This document shows positions 34,648 through 45,711 of a stretch of 64,000 nucleotides of DNA, one piece after another. Each line of letters starts with the position of its first letter. Within the stretch, counting starts at the first letter, position 1. The stretch covers positions 28,873 through 92,872 of the forward strand of contig NZ_JAOXHJ010000004.1 of the NCBI RefSeq assembly GCF_025780055.1, read 5' to 3'. Made by a program: the position numbers and the translations under genes. Origin of the DNA: Ureaplasma zalophigenitalium. Its GTDB lineage: Bacteria > Bacillota_I > Bacilli_A > Mycoplasmatales > Mycoplasmoidaceae. The notes under the pieces are model-generated. The model was not told the DNA's origin, ran no database searches, and worked only from the letters and a program-made list of their open reading frames with translations.

Positions 34648-35508
34648 CTAAATATATTCGTCTAAACATTTTTCAAGACTTCCATATAACTCAATTGTCT
34701 CTTGTTTAGTGCGGTCATAAACGACTTTGCCTTTGCTCATAATAATAATCCGGTCAACTAGTAATTCAATTTCTCGGATATCATGGGAAATAATTAAAAT
34801 TGTCGAGTTAATTTCTTTCGCATAATCTTTTATAAAATGAATTAGCCGGGTTTTAATTTTTAAATCCAACCCAGTACTTAATTCATCTAAAATAATCATT
34901 TCAGGTTTATTAATAATGGCTAAAAGAGCGTTCAAGCGTTGGTGTTGCCCACCCGATAAAGATGCGGCTTTGTTTGAGTAAAATTCGTCAATCCCAAAAA
35001 CTTTAATTAAATATTCTAGTTCCTTGCCTGTTGTTTTTGATCCATAAATACGATTCATAGTATCTACAACATCTTGCACAGTTAATCCTTGTGGATATGA
35101 AGAGTCTTGAAATTGAATACCGATTTTGGTTTCATCCATTTTATTGTTAACAACACCTGGAAATAGATAATTAATTTGCCCTGCAGACGGTTTGGAAATC
35201 CCAACAATCATTTCAACAGTAGTTGTTTTACCTGCACCATTGGAACCTAATAATGCGGTATTTAAATTCTTATAAAGGTTTAAACTTAGATTATTTACAG
35301 CTTTGAATTTATTTTTCTTTATTTTAAACTCTTTATCTAGGTTTTTAATTTCAATAATTTTATGATAACCCTGATATTCACGGACAGGAATAACAGGATG
35401 GTTTTTAATCTTAGCTTCTCGCTGTTTTAATTGATCAACTATATTTTGAATAACAGGACTAATACTCTCATTTTCATTGGTGTTTTTTGAAAATCTTTTC
35501 ATTGTCAT
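34648..35508 (-). CDS. ABC exporter ATPase (ABC-2 partner)
   Basis: The 286-aa protein has a 50-residue N-terminal extension, Walker A GSNGAGKTTTVEM, the Q-loop, signature SLSGGQHQRLNALLAI, Walker B MIILDELSTGLDLKI and H-loop ISHDIREIELLVDRI, as in DrrA/CcmA-type drug and lipid exporters. A start at the ATG two codons later is equally possible. The permease follows 10 bp downstream, so they form one operon. Tandem terminators lie upstream, so it has its own promoter between about 35510 and 35580. Confidence 0.93.
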   Translation of the reverse strand: MTMKRFSKNTNENESISPVIQNIVDQLKQREAKIKNHPVIPVREYQGYHKIIEIKNLDKEFKIKKNKFKAVNNLSLNLYKNLNTALLGSNGAGKTTTVEMIVGISKPSAGQINYLFPGVVNNKMDETKIGIQFQDSSYPQGLTVQDVVDTMNRIYGSKTTGKELEYLIKVFGIDEFYSNKAASLSGGQHQRLNALLAIINKPEMIILDELSTGLDLKIKTRLIHFIKDYAKEINSTILIISHDIREIELLVDRIIIMSKGKVVYDRTKQETIELYGSLEKCLDEYI

Positions 35509-35585
35509 ACAAATACCTATACATTCTTTCCAACTTATTAAAATTATAGTTTATTAATTATTTTTTTGTAAAAAAGTGTGTAAAA

Positions 35586-35616
35586 AACAGCCCCTTGTAC
35601 GTTTGATGGGGTTTTA
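35586..35616 (-). terminator. Possible second terminator after the M42 peptidase
   Basis: AAAACCCC...GGGG followed on the minus strand by CTGTTTTTTAC; weaker stem with a 13-base loop. It lies in tandem with the stronger hairpin at 35622-35654. Confidence 0.4.
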
Positions 35617-35621
35617 AATAT

Positions 35622-35654
35622 AAAAAAACAAAAACAACCCGTTCAGGTTGTTTT
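35622..35654 (-). terminator. Terminator after the M42 aminopeptidase
   Basis: AACAACC/GGTTGTT with a six-base loop, followed on the minus strand by a long T-rich run. Confidence 0.8.
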
Positions 35655-35665
35655 AATTACATAAA

Positions 35666-36760
35666 TTAGTTATAGCTGATTTCTTTAAGTTTTGTAGCGT
35701 TAAAATTAATTAAAAATTCATAAATTAAATTTGCAGCTGCTTGAATATCTTTGACATCAGCCACCCCAATTGGGGCATGCAAGTATCTTTGGGGAATTGA
35801 TAAACCTAAAATAATACTTCCGCCTAATGGACTATATTGCATTTCGGCCGCATTCGTACCTCCACCCTTAGCTACATAACGATAACAAGGAATGTTTTTT
35901 TGACTAGCTAATTCTTCAAAATAAGTTAATAAACGAGGGTTTGCTAAAGTTTCGCTATCTTTAATTCTAAAAGCAATTCCATCACCTAATCGTGTTGTCC
36001 CTTTAATTGCTTTATATGTGTCATGACTAGCAGTTGTATCTAAAATAATAGCTACATCAGGATTAATTAAGCTAACAGTTGTTTTCGCTCCACGTGTACC
36101 TACTTCTTCTTGAGCAGTTAGTGAGAAATAAGCATTAACAGCTAAATCTTTTTTAGCTAATTCATTAATCAATAAATCAATCACTGCACAACTTACCCGG
36201 TTATCCACAGCTTTACCTACTATATAGTCTTCGTTAACAAAATCCATGTCGGTATTAGCTAAGTAAACTAAACTACCAGCCTTGATTCCTAAGTCCACTG
36301 CTTCTTGTTTATTTTTAAATCCTGCGTCAACATATAAATCGTTTGCCTCATAGGCTGCTTTGCGTTTCTCAGTTTCAAGAATATGGATTGATGTATGACC
36401 AATCACTCCATTAATCATGTTATTATCTTTCAACACTAATTTAACGGGTGTGCCAATTACTACGTTAGGTCAAATACCACCCATAGCTGAGATTAATAAC
36501 ATCCCTTCATCAGTAATTTCGCTAACGACATAACCAACTTCGTCCATATGGGCATCGATTAAAACTTTGGGGGCATTAGGTTCTTTTGATGGTTTGTAAT
36601 AAACAATTGAACCTAAAGCATCACGCTGATATTCTAAACCTGTATTTTTAACACTAGCTTTTAAATAATCAACAACTTTTTCTTCATAACGCGACATACC
36701 ATAAATTTGCATGTAGTCTTTGCACTTATTTTTAATTATTTTTTTATCTATAAATTTCAT
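35666..36760 (-). CDS. M42-family glutamyl/leucyl aminopeptidase
   Basis: A dinuclear-metal aminopeptidase of 364 aa. Motifs: VLIDAHMDEVGYVV (metal His and Asp), GKAVDNRVSCAVIDLL (bridging Asp), SLTAQEEVGTRGA (catalytic Glu and metal Glu), AIILDTTASHDT (metal Asp), VAKGGGTNAAEM, and YLHAPIGVADVKDIQA with the metal His. It degrades peptides taken up or released by other proteases; the TET-like assembly is typical of the family. TGA is Trp after AMGGI. The ATG at 36760 follows AAAGGAG, 16 bp after the PGK homologue. Confidence 0.92.
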
Positions 36761-36775
36761 TATATTCTCCTTTTA

Positions 36776-38044
36776 TTAATCTTCATCCTCGGTTGTACGA
36801 CGCACATAGTTATCAATCCCAGCTAGCCCATAAAGATCAGTGTCCTGAATATAGGCTAACGATGCTGATCCACCACTGGAAATAAAGTTTAAATAACTAT
36901 CTAGACCTAGATATTCGGCAATTGTGGATGTTTTATTATCACTAATAATACTATATAAACCATGCTGTGAGTATTTGCTAATCGTTTTTAAAATCTGAAT
37001 TGTCCCTGATGCATAGTGTTGTATGTTTTCAATTAAACCAAACGAACCATTTCATAAAACGGTTTTTGCTTTACGAATTTCACGTTCAATTAAACTTAAT
37101 GATCGCTTGCCAACATCTAAACCATAAAACCCTTTGATTCCTTCATCAATCTTTAAATATATCGGTGGCGTATCTGATTTTTCATTATTGCATAAAAAAT
37201 CATAAACTAATAGAATCTTGTGCTCATATTCTTCAAGTAATTCCCCGATTTCATCTAAATAATCACGTTCGACATGGTTTAAACCTACATCATAGCCTTT
37301 TGCATATAAAAAACTAAAAACTAAAGCACCACCAATAACCACACGGTCAGCACGTTCGCATAAGACTTCGATGGCTCCCATTTTATCAGCGACATAATTT
37401 CCACCAATTAATGCTAGATACGGTCGTTTAGGATTTTCTAAAGCTAAGTCTAAGTGGTTCAACTCGCTAGAGATTAAAAAACCAATGGCACTCTCTTTGG
37501 AATTTATAGCCACCCCATAATTTGAAGCATATTTTTTATGCACAACCGAAAAGGCATCTTCTACAAAAATATCTGCTAAAGAAGCTCAAAATGCTCCTAA
37601 ATTAAGATCCCCTCGAGTTTCAAAACCCACATACTCCCCAGTGGTTGCTATATCGCAATATTTTGTGTTTTCTAATAATAAAACATCCTTAGGTTCCAAA
37701 GCATTGGTTAAACGAATTACTTCTTCCCCATAGTTTTCTTCACTAAAGATTACTCGATTAGCGTGTTTTTGTAACCTTTTTTCTAAAGATTCATGAACAA
37801 TTTTCAAACTGTATTTATTACTAATTTTGTCATTTAAACTTTTTATATTACCTAAATGCGATAAAATAATAACCTTACAATTTCGACGCAATAGATAAAA
37901 TATTGTCGCCATAGCTGCTTTGATTTTTCGGTCATTAATGATTTTCCCGTTCTTTAATGGTACATCTAAATCTAAATGTACGAGCACCGTTTTGTGATTA
38001 ACATCTACATCACTAATAATTTTCTTTTTATGATAATTTGCCAT
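36776..38044 (-). CDS. pgk: Phosphoglycerate kinase homologue lacking the substrate-binding arginines
   Basis: The 422-aa sequence aligns with PGK along its whole length (VLVHLDLDVPL, LLLENTKY, VEDAFSVVHKKYAS, IGGNYVADKMG, WNGSFGLIE, ISSGGSASL). PGK transfers phosphate between 1,3-bisphosphoglycerate and ADP. Here the five Arg that bind 3-phosphoglycerate (yeast R21, R38, R65, R121, R168) are His23, Lys40, Asn66, Lys128 and Lys170; the Lys in GGAKVxDK is Tyr217, and GGGD is SDNK (about 369-371). His63, His169 and the second Lys (Lys221) remain. So the fold is probably kept, but normal catalysis is doubtful. It starts at 38044, 3 bp after argS. Two TGA codons are Trp. Whether a normal pgk exists elsewhere is unknown. 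Confidence 0.85.
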
Positions 38045-38047
38045 ATC

Positions 38048-39712
38048 TTAATACATCTCATCATCGGCTGGGATTTTTAATAAAGCTAAGCCGTTTTTTA
38101 ATACTTGTTTGATCGCGTAAATTAAACCTAAACGTGCACTTGTTAAAGGCAAATTATCACGATCAATAATTTTTATGTTTGCATAATAATTATGTAATAA
38201 ATTAGCTAATTCATACAAATAATTAGCAATTTTATGCATACTGAATGTCTGCATAGCAACACTGATCGTTTTTTTAAAATAATGTAATTGGTCTAAAAGA
38301 GCTCGCTCTTTTTCATGCACTAAAAGATCAGCATTAACTTGGTGGACTATGTCTTTATTTTTATCTAAGAGCGAAAAACAACGAGCATGCGCATATTGGA
38401 CATAAAATAATGGATTATTATTATCCTTAGCTAAAGCAACATCAACATCGATTACAACGTGTGTATTAATGGATGATGACCCTAAAAATCAGCGTAAAGC
38501 ATTAGGGCCAATCACTTCAATTAGATCACGAATTGTTAAAGATTGTCCCGAACGTTTAGAAAGTTTAAATTCTTCATTGTTTTTTGTTAACTTCATGATT
38601 TGCGAAGTTAGGATGATTAAGTTGTCAGGATTAAAACCAAAACAACTTACACCTGCCTTTAAACGAGTTATATAACCCAAATGGTCGGTACCAAACAAAT
38701 TAATCATTAAATCGGGTTTGTGGGTTTGTAGTTTGTAGTAATGATAGGCAATATCAGGCAAAAAATAGGTCATTGACCCGTTTGATTTAATTAACACACG
38801 GTCTTTATCATCATTAAATGATGTGGTTTTTAACCATAAAGCTTTTTCGTGTTCATAGGTGTAGGGTTTTAATTTATCTAATGTTTGGTCAATCAAGTCA
38901 GTTTGGCGAATAGTTTTTTCGGATGTATAATGTTGAATTTCAGTACGCATTGATAGTAAATCTTTTTTAATTTCTGATAAAAAGAATTTAACACAGAAAT
39001 TTTTAAGGATTTCGGCTTGTTGAGTATCAATAATATTAAATGCTTCATCTAATTTTAAATTTATAAATTGTTCTTTGTAAGTCGCTCGTAAAGCATCGGC
39101 TGCACTAAAAATTTCTTGTCCGTGATAAGCATCATCGATTAGCTCAATCTGTTGCTGAAAACTTTGTAAATAGCGAACAAGTACACTACTTGCTAATTTA
39201 TCAATTTGATTACCTGCATCGTTCACGTAATATTCACTGACCACATCATAACCACATTTTTTTAATAAGGCACAAATTAAATCACCATACACAGCATTTG
39301 CAGCGTGACCAATGTGTAATAATCCAGTAGGGTTAGCTGAAACATATTCCACTAAATATTTTTTGTTTTCCTTGGGAAAAACAGGAAAATCACTCTTTTG
39401 TTGATAAATCAAATTTAATAAGACGTTATGATCATCTGGTTTAATGAAAAAATTAATAAACCCTGGAACACTAATTTGCACATTTAAAAAATTTGATTTT
39501 AGCAACTCTTGTTCGTTATTTAATAAGGTTATTATTTCTTCGGCAATATCCATTGGTTTACGTTTTAATTGTTTACTTAGCGTTAAAGCTATGTTAGTAT
39601 AAAAATCACCGTGGTTAATTTTGCTTGTCTTATCAATGATGTAGGGGTGGTTCGTTACACCTATTTTGCTTAAAGCAAAGTCAATTATTTTTTTAATTTT
39701 TTCAATAATCAT
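38048..39712 (-). CDS. argS: Arginine--tRNA ligase
   Basis: Class I synthetase of 554 aa. The N-terminal Add-1 domain precedes the class I motif SANPTGLLHIGHAANAVYGD, the SIK-like core LIKSNGSMTYFLPDIAYHYYK, FGTDHLGYITRLKAG and KLSKRSGQSLTIRDLI (KMSK equivalent). The DALR anticodon-binding domain follows with FYVQYAHAR and ends ALLKIPADDEMY. The ATG at 39712 with AGGAG is preferred over a longer in-frame start. pgk follows by 3 bp. Confidence 0.96.
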
Positions 39713-39730
39713 ATAAACTCCTATAAAGAT

Positions 39731-39767
39731 AAAAAAATTCAACTCATACCTGCAGCAAGAGTTGAAT
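39731..39767 (-). terminator. Terminator after rpsU
   Basis: ATTCAACTC/GAGTTGAAT stem with a 13-base loop followed by seven T on the minus strand, just before argS. Confidence 0.78.
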
Positions 39768-39772
39768 GGATT

Positions 39773-39946
39773 CTAATACTTAGAACGGTATTTGTTTGCC
39801 TCTTTAATTTTTTCTTTTTTACGTAGGCCTGGTCTTAAATGGTATTCATGACGTTTAGAATCTTTTTTAGTTTCATTCGAAATACGTTTAAATTTCTTCA
39901 GAGCTTTTTCTAAATCGCCTTCAACAACGTTAACTCCTCTTGACAT
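39773..39946 (-). CDS. rpsU: 30S ribosomal protein S21
   Basis: A 57-aa protein starting MSRGVNVVEGDLEKALKKFKR and ending KKEKIKEANKYRSKY, the bS21 pattern with a central basic region HEYHLRPG. It helps initiation near the 16S 3' end. The ATG at 39946 follows AGGTG. It is a single-gene unit with a terminator downstream. Confidence 0.95.
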   Translation of the reverse strand: MSRGVNVVEGDLEKALKKFKRISNETKKDSKRHEYHLRPGLRKKEKIKEANKYRSKY

Positions 39947-40049
39947 AATTCACCTACATTTCTATTAAAATTCTAACAATGTTATAATTATATATTAATT
40001 TAACAAAACTTTTTTATTTAATTATCCTAATTAATAATTATTTTATTAA

Positions 40050-40631
40050 TTATTTATTTTTAGTGATATTCACTTGTTCACTTTCTTTTAATACGGGGTG
40101 GGCCATATTGTAGAATACACTAACGAACATAGCAGCACCGACTCCTATAACCATAATTCATAATCCAGCTAAATAAGAACCAAAAGCCGCATGACCTGAT
40201 AAACCAGTTAACGGAATAAAAGCCGCTTTTTCTCTTCCTAATGATTGTTTAATTATAACTACATCATCATAACGAATAGCAGTTACGATTAACCCAAATA
40301 ATAAACCAAATAATGCAAATCCCCAGAAACTATACATGACAGACTGTCAAATAATTTCTTTTCTGGTTCATTTATGAATATTCATTCATTTAATCGTTCT
40401 TAATACTAAGACAACAATAGTTGCTGCAAACATAATAAATGCACCAAAACCAATTATTCATTTAGATGCTTCTGGATTTCATGCGCCAATTAAAGCGCAC
40501 GCAAAACACGCAAAAGCAAAAGCGACAACAAGAATATTCATTGCTCGATCGATCTTGTAATTTTCTTTATAAAATCATTTAGTTAAAACTTTTTTATTTC
40601 CCAATGATTTCACATTTGTATTTTTTGACAT
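40050..40631 (-). CDS. Four-helix membrane protein, 193 aa, unknown function
   Basis: No TGA-free frame of useful length exists, but with TGA as Trp a single frame runs from the ATG at 40631 (AGAGG upstream) to TAA at 40050. It contains eight or more Trp, mostly TGA-encoded. Four hydrophobic segments are seen at about residues 30-50, 57-80, 103-125 and 155-180, with a basic N-terminus and a hydrophilic C-terminus (KESEQVNITKNK). No family recognised. It faces the small one-helix protein gene divergently across an 81-bp promoter region. Confidence 0.8.
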
Positions 40632-40712
40632 ATAAACCTCTTTATATTTCTTACTAGTAATTATTATATAATAATACAATGAGTTAAAAACAAACATATA
40701 GGAAAGATAGAT

Positions 40713-40928
40713 ATGAAACCTACTGATAAATTTGTCAGTGACGAAATTGCAACCGATGATATTTTACTGGATTTGCAAAATCACGAAAACAAAATCAAGC
40801 GTAAACGCCAAAGTTTACGTTGATGACAAAAAATGATCATTGTTTTAAGTTTGATTATTGGCTGCTGTTTGTGTATTACCCTTTTGGTTGCACTTATTGT
40901 GCACTTGCAAACTGGAGCACTGTTTTAA
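40713..40928 (+). CDS. Small single-helix membrane protein, 71 aa
   Basis: Begins at the ATG at 40713 with AGGAAAG upstream. The N-terminal ~45 residues are charged (basic KIKRKRQSLRWWQK just before the helix), then a strongly hydrophobic C-terminal helix IIVLSLIIGCCLCITLLVALIV. TGA codons give WW before KMII. A short membrane anchor 4 bp upstream of hemW; function unknown. Confidence 0.7.
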
Positions 40929-40932
40929 AAAT

Positions 40933-42009
40933 ATGCAACAAATACCCATATTCGCGAAAACAACCGAACATTTGTATGTGCATGTTCCGTTTTGTAATCA
41001 CATTTGTACATATTGTGATTTTAAGCGGATTTTAAAAACTCCTCAAACCCAATTCATTGTCGATGATTATTTAATAGATATTCAAACTCGTTTGCATACA
41101 CAATGTGAATTAAAACAATTTAAAACCATCTTTCTTGGAGGTGGCACACCTAATTGCTTATCTGACAACGAACTTACAACACTTTTAGAGGCTTTAGCGC
41201 CTTATGCAGATGACGATTGTGAATTTAGCATTGAATGCAATCCCGATTTAATCAACCAGACCCAAATTGATATTTTTAAAAAAAATAAAGTAAACCGAAT
41301 TAGTTTAGGCGTTCAATCCACAAACAATAAAATTTTAAAACAAGTTAACCGGATTCACACAATTCAAGATGTAAGTCTCGCTATTAATTTATTGCAAGAA
41401 AACGGTATTACAAACATATCATGTGATTTTATTTATAATCTGCAAAATATGACATTCCAAGATATTGATGATGTTTTTATTTTTCTCAAAAAACACAAAA
41501 TTCCCCACGTTTCTTTTTATGCATTAGAAATTAAATCTAATAGTTTGCTCAAACGTCTAGGGTGTACAATAGATCCTGATAAAGAAGCAGACCAATTAGA
41601 ATATATTGAACAAAAATTTCATGCAGCAAAGTTTCATCGTTATGAGGTTAGCAATTGAGTTTTAGATAATAAATACCAATGCCAACATAATCTTGCTTAT
41701 TGACAAACAAAGGATTGAATGGCTTTAGGTTATGGAGCACACGGTTTTGAAAACCGATATTATTACCAATTTAATGGACGAATTAACCACCCCTCTATTG
41801 AAACGAAACAATTGAATACCCATGATTATTATCAACAAATATTAATTATGGGCCTACGTTTAGCTGAAGGGTTAGATTTAAAGATACCTAGATTTTACGA
41901 AGCTTTTATGTTCTTTCGTAATCAACTAGAACATTATTATATACAAGATAATCGGCTATATGCCGAAAGTTTAGATTTACTTAACCAAACTATCCTCCCG
42001 ATTATATAA
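40933..42009 (+). CDS. hemW: HemW-like radical SAM protein
   Basis: A radical SAM protein of 358 aa with the CNHICTYCD motif (Cys21, 25, 28) that binds a 4Fe-4S cluster, followed by TIFLGGGTPNCLS, FSIECNPDLIN, RISLGVQSTN and NISCDFIYNL. The last is the HemN-family NIDLIxGLP block in altered form. HemW proteins act as heme chaperones or coproporphyrinogen oxidase-like enzymes; in an organism without heme synthesis the role is unclear. The start at 40933 is chosen as the first ATG after the upstream stop. TGA is Trp in SNWVLDN. It relies on Fe-S supply, as from the suf operon. Confidence 0.88.
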
Positions 42010-42011
42010 AC

Positions 42012-42039
42012 AAAAAACAGGGACTGACCCTGTTTTTTT
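42012..42039. terminator. Bidirectional terminator between hemW and apt
   Basis: CAGGG/CCCTG extended by A6/T7 on both sides; the loop is ACTGA. Confidence 0.87.
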
Positions 42040-42056
42040 AGCATTTCTAATTTAGA

Positions 42057-42584
42057 TTAATATTTAATTAGTGAGAAAGTTGGTGCAGACAGTTTTTCGT
42101 GACCGTTTAGGAATGTTAGTTCAATCAAATAAACAGAACCAACAACTTGCCCTTGAGCTTTTTTTACTAACTCTTCAATTGCATGAACAGTGCCGCCTGT
42201 TGCTAATAAATCATCAACAATTAATACACGTTGATTAGGTTGAATTGCATCTTTATGCATTTCTAAGCTTGAACTTCCGTATTCTAATTCGTATTCTTGT
42301 GTAAAGTGTTCACGCGGTAATTTATTTGGCTTACGCACTAAAATAAATGGTTTTTTAATTTGCATAGCTAATGGTAAACCAAATAAAAATCCTCGTGATT
42401 CAGCACCTACGATTACGTCAACATTTAATTGGTTAACATATTCTGCAAAGGCATCAATTACATCCTGCATAGCTTGGGGATGCATAAAGATTGGTGTAAT
42501 ATCCTTAAAAATAATTCCTTTCTTGGGAAAGTCAGGGACATCTTTAATCAAAGATTTTACATATTCAATTTTGGGCATACTCAT
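42057..42584 (-). CDS. apt: Adenine phosphoribosyltransferase
   Basis: Salvages adenine to AMP with PRPP. The 175-aa protein shows VPDFPKKGIIFKDITPIF, VIVGAESRGFLFGLPLA, VRKPNKLP and the PRPP motif VLIVDDLLATGGTVHAIEE. The ATG at 42584 has AGGAG upstream. A convergent terminator separates it from hemW. Confidence 0.96.
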   Translation of the reverse strand: MSMPKIEYVKSLIKDVPDFPKKGIIFKDITPIFMHPQAMQDVIDAFAEYVNQLNVDVIVGAESRGFLFGLPLAMQIKKPFILVRKPNKLPREHFTQEYELEYGSSSLEMHKDAIQPNQRVLIVDDLLATGGTVHAIEELVKKAQGQVVGSVYLIELTFLNGHEKLSAPTFSLIKY

Positions 42585-42593
42585 TTTAAACTC

Positions 42594-45542
42594 CTAGAAT
42601 TTGTTAATATTCAATATTTCTTGTTCATCATATTTATCATAACCAAATTGTTGGTTATGATGGCTATTTAACGTTTTTAACCGAATTTTTTGGGCTAATA
42701 AAATTGTTGCCATATTCAGTTTCAGCATTACATTCGCTAAAATAGGATACATTACAGCTAAACTAACAAAGACGATTAAGTTCATCATAATTAAATCAAC
42801 AGGAAGAAAGAACATTAGTATTAATAGTGATGCAAGCATCACATAATAAATTATATTATAAGCCACTCAATTCTCAACACTTGCTTGTGTTAAAAGATTT
42901 TTTAGTGCTCTTTTTTGATAAATTTGTTTGCTATTAATTCGCATGCGAATTTGGCCAAGATAAACAAAAATAAATAATAATAACAAGATAAAAAAGGTAT
43001 TAAAACCAATCAGACTATATTCGTTGATGGGGATTTGTGTTATATACACTAAACCAATGCCTGCACTAACAAAAGTAAAGACGGTTGTGATAATGACTAG
43101 TGCTGAAGTGATTCGTAACCAAATCATACCTCAACATAAAGCAATAACGAAAATAATTAAATAACTATAAACACTCATACGCGCATTTTGTAATCAAAAA
43201 GCTGTGTTTTGTAAGTTAATTACTAAATGAAATTGCGCTGATATTTTATCTAAGTCATCCACATAGGTTGCACTTTGGGTGTCAAAAATAATTTCGGTAG
43301 TATGGTTAATAACTTGGGTGCCGACAACTGATGGATATAACTTCGTATTAATAGCATCAATCGGGGTTGGTTCACTAATGTATCCACGCACTAATGTATT
43401 AGCAAAGAAGTCGTGACTACGGTTTACTAAACCTAAAACCAACATCCCAATAATAATGATTAATCCAATTAAAACTAATGTAGCAATTAAATAAGCTTTA
43501 TGATGCATGTGTTCAATAAATGCCTGTAATCGTGAATTAGTTTTAGGAACAAAAACGCCAAATTGTTGTTGGTTAATTAAAAGTGCATGAGCAAGATATT
43601 CTCTATATAAATGACAATTAGGTTTTTCTGCACAAACGATGGCTAATAAATATAAGATACCTAAAAAGACAATATAGGATATTAAGAAATAAGAGAACAA
43701 AATAATCATGACATTTGTTCCAAAGGCCTGATTAGTATGATCGTTAAAGAACATAAAAACCATTCCAGAAAATAACATTAACATGTATAAATAGAAATAT
43801 TTAATCCATTGATCATTCAAACTTTTAACCAAGGCGTTTTTATACGAATAACCTTGCTGCAAGAAAAATTGCATTCCCTTATTTAGTTGCATTAAGCCAA
43901 ATAGGTTTAAAATATTAAAAACAAACAGGGCTGCATATGTTTCAGCGCTAAAACCAGTATTAAATTTAATTAAAAAAACTAATGCTAAAACATAACTAAA
44001 GAACATTAATAAAGCATTTAATAAACCTGCGAGTTTATACAGAACACTCACGATGATACCAATCAAAAGAATAATTACACTTAAACCGATTAAAATACTT
44101 TGTTGGTTTGATAGTTTAGTCATTAATTTATGATTGTGGATTGTTTGCAAATGACTTGCTCGTTCAACATATTTAACAAAAGCTTGTGCATATTGTTTCT
44201 TAGCAATCAAAGGATTATGAGCTGTTAATAAATCGTTATAAGCATAAGCATTGTGGAAGTACTTTTTAAAATTAACTAAGTTATTAAAATAACTATTGGT
44301 ATGATGATCTGCTTTTTGACTGATTAGAAATTCCTTAGTATGGTATTGGTTTTGTTGATCTGCTTTAAAATAATGATAGAAAGAGGCGTAATCAATACTT
44401 ATAACATAGGGACTGATCAATGATAATTGTTTTAAGTTTCAAGAATAAAACATTTCTTGATCTTTTAATTTTGTTGGGCCTTGTGGTTGATTAAAATTGA
44501 ATTGGTTGTTGCTAGGTGAGTAATACTGCGAAGTATAAAAAGTTTGCAATAAGGTTAATAATTGGTCTTCTTGAACCGGTTTTTGATAACTTAGAGTTTT
44601 CTCATCAATTAAAAAATCGCTAATAGGTTTTTTCGAACCAATCACAAAACTCATGTATTGACGCTCAGCATCATTACTAGATGCTATTTGATATTGACCA
44701 TCAATGATATCTCAAATTTCTTGATTAACTATGTTCTTTTGTTCATGAGCATACGCCAGTAAGGCTAATGAATTAAGTTTCATAATTAAAGCATCACGAT
44801 TAGCTCACAATAATCAAATGTTTTCGGGTTTTGTTAATTTTTTAGGATCTTTACTTAAATTCTGCAGTATTTCATCACGGCTAGCAACCGTTTTAGCATC
44901 GCCTGCAACACTTTTAAATTGAGCATCAAAAGTGTCTAAACTAAAATCTTGATTATCCTTAGTAGGAACCTTAATTTTTAATTCCAAAGAATTAGTTAAA
45001 CTGTTGTTTTGCAAACTTAATCAAGCTTCTTTTTGGTTTAAAATTAAAAAATCTTGTTCATCAAATTGTTGATCATTAAGTTTTGTTGTTTTATGAATTG
45101 TTGATCCTAATAATCCAGAAATGTTTTGTAGTTCTAAACGATTAGATGTACTAAAAGTTCGCAATAAAGCAAGTTTAGCAGCTACCTTCTCTTCTTGTTT
45201 AGTTATATATCGGTAATCTAAATCTGCATATGTCCCATTTAAACTATAATCGTAAAAGAAATTTGCGATCTTGCCATCTATTTGACTTTGTGCATTCAAT
45301 AAGTGAAAATCTAATTTTGACAATTGTGCTATATGTTGTTGTTGATTAGAAGCGTGATTTACTGGTGTGGGTGAAAATCATTGAGTTTGAGTGATAAATT
45401 TATCATCCAATCCATTTGTTGACTTTAAATGTTCTTGGACATAAACACTTCCGGCTGCTACTCCAGCTACACTACCTGCGGCAATTAATCCAATTCCACT
45501 TCATAACAACGCTTTTTTATTTATTCGTGAATTATTTTTCAT
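42594..45542 (-). CDS. secDF: Fused SecDF protein-export membrane protein, 982 aa
   Basis: The fused SecDF form of mollicutes. One TM helix near residues 18-38 is followed by a large external part to about residue 465. Then a cluster of TM segments (ILIGLSVIILLIGIIVSVL... FLVLIGIL) contains the SecD-type region AALFVFNILNLFGLMQLNKG. After a SecF-like helix (LIATLVLIGLIIIIGMLVL) comes the periplasmic P4-like SVVGTQVI block and a final helix cluster ending at LNINKF. The ATG at 45542 (preceded by GAGAG) is used; an in-frame ATG at 45569 would add nine residues. Many TGA codons are Trp. The assignment rests on topology and these weak motifs. Confidence 0.82.
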
Positions 45543-45711
45543 TAATTGTTTGACTCTCAAAATAATCATTCCTCTAAACATGTTTTTATGGCACTATAAA
45601 TCATAATTATATTATAAACATTATGCATATTTGACTTTTTTCGATATATACCAGTTTATGTTTATTATAATTATATTAAAAGAAAGATGAAAAAATGAAA
45701 AAAGGGGCCGC

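Noticed and set aside
35586-35616. A riboswitch in front of the ABC ATPase
   Set aside because: Only a CCCC/GGGG stem with T-run is seen; it is better explained as a second terminator.
40017-40056. AT-only inverted repeat TTAATAATTATTTTATTAATTA as an RNA terminator
   Set aside because: Only A/T pairs and no T-run after a stable stem; could be low-complexity sequence.
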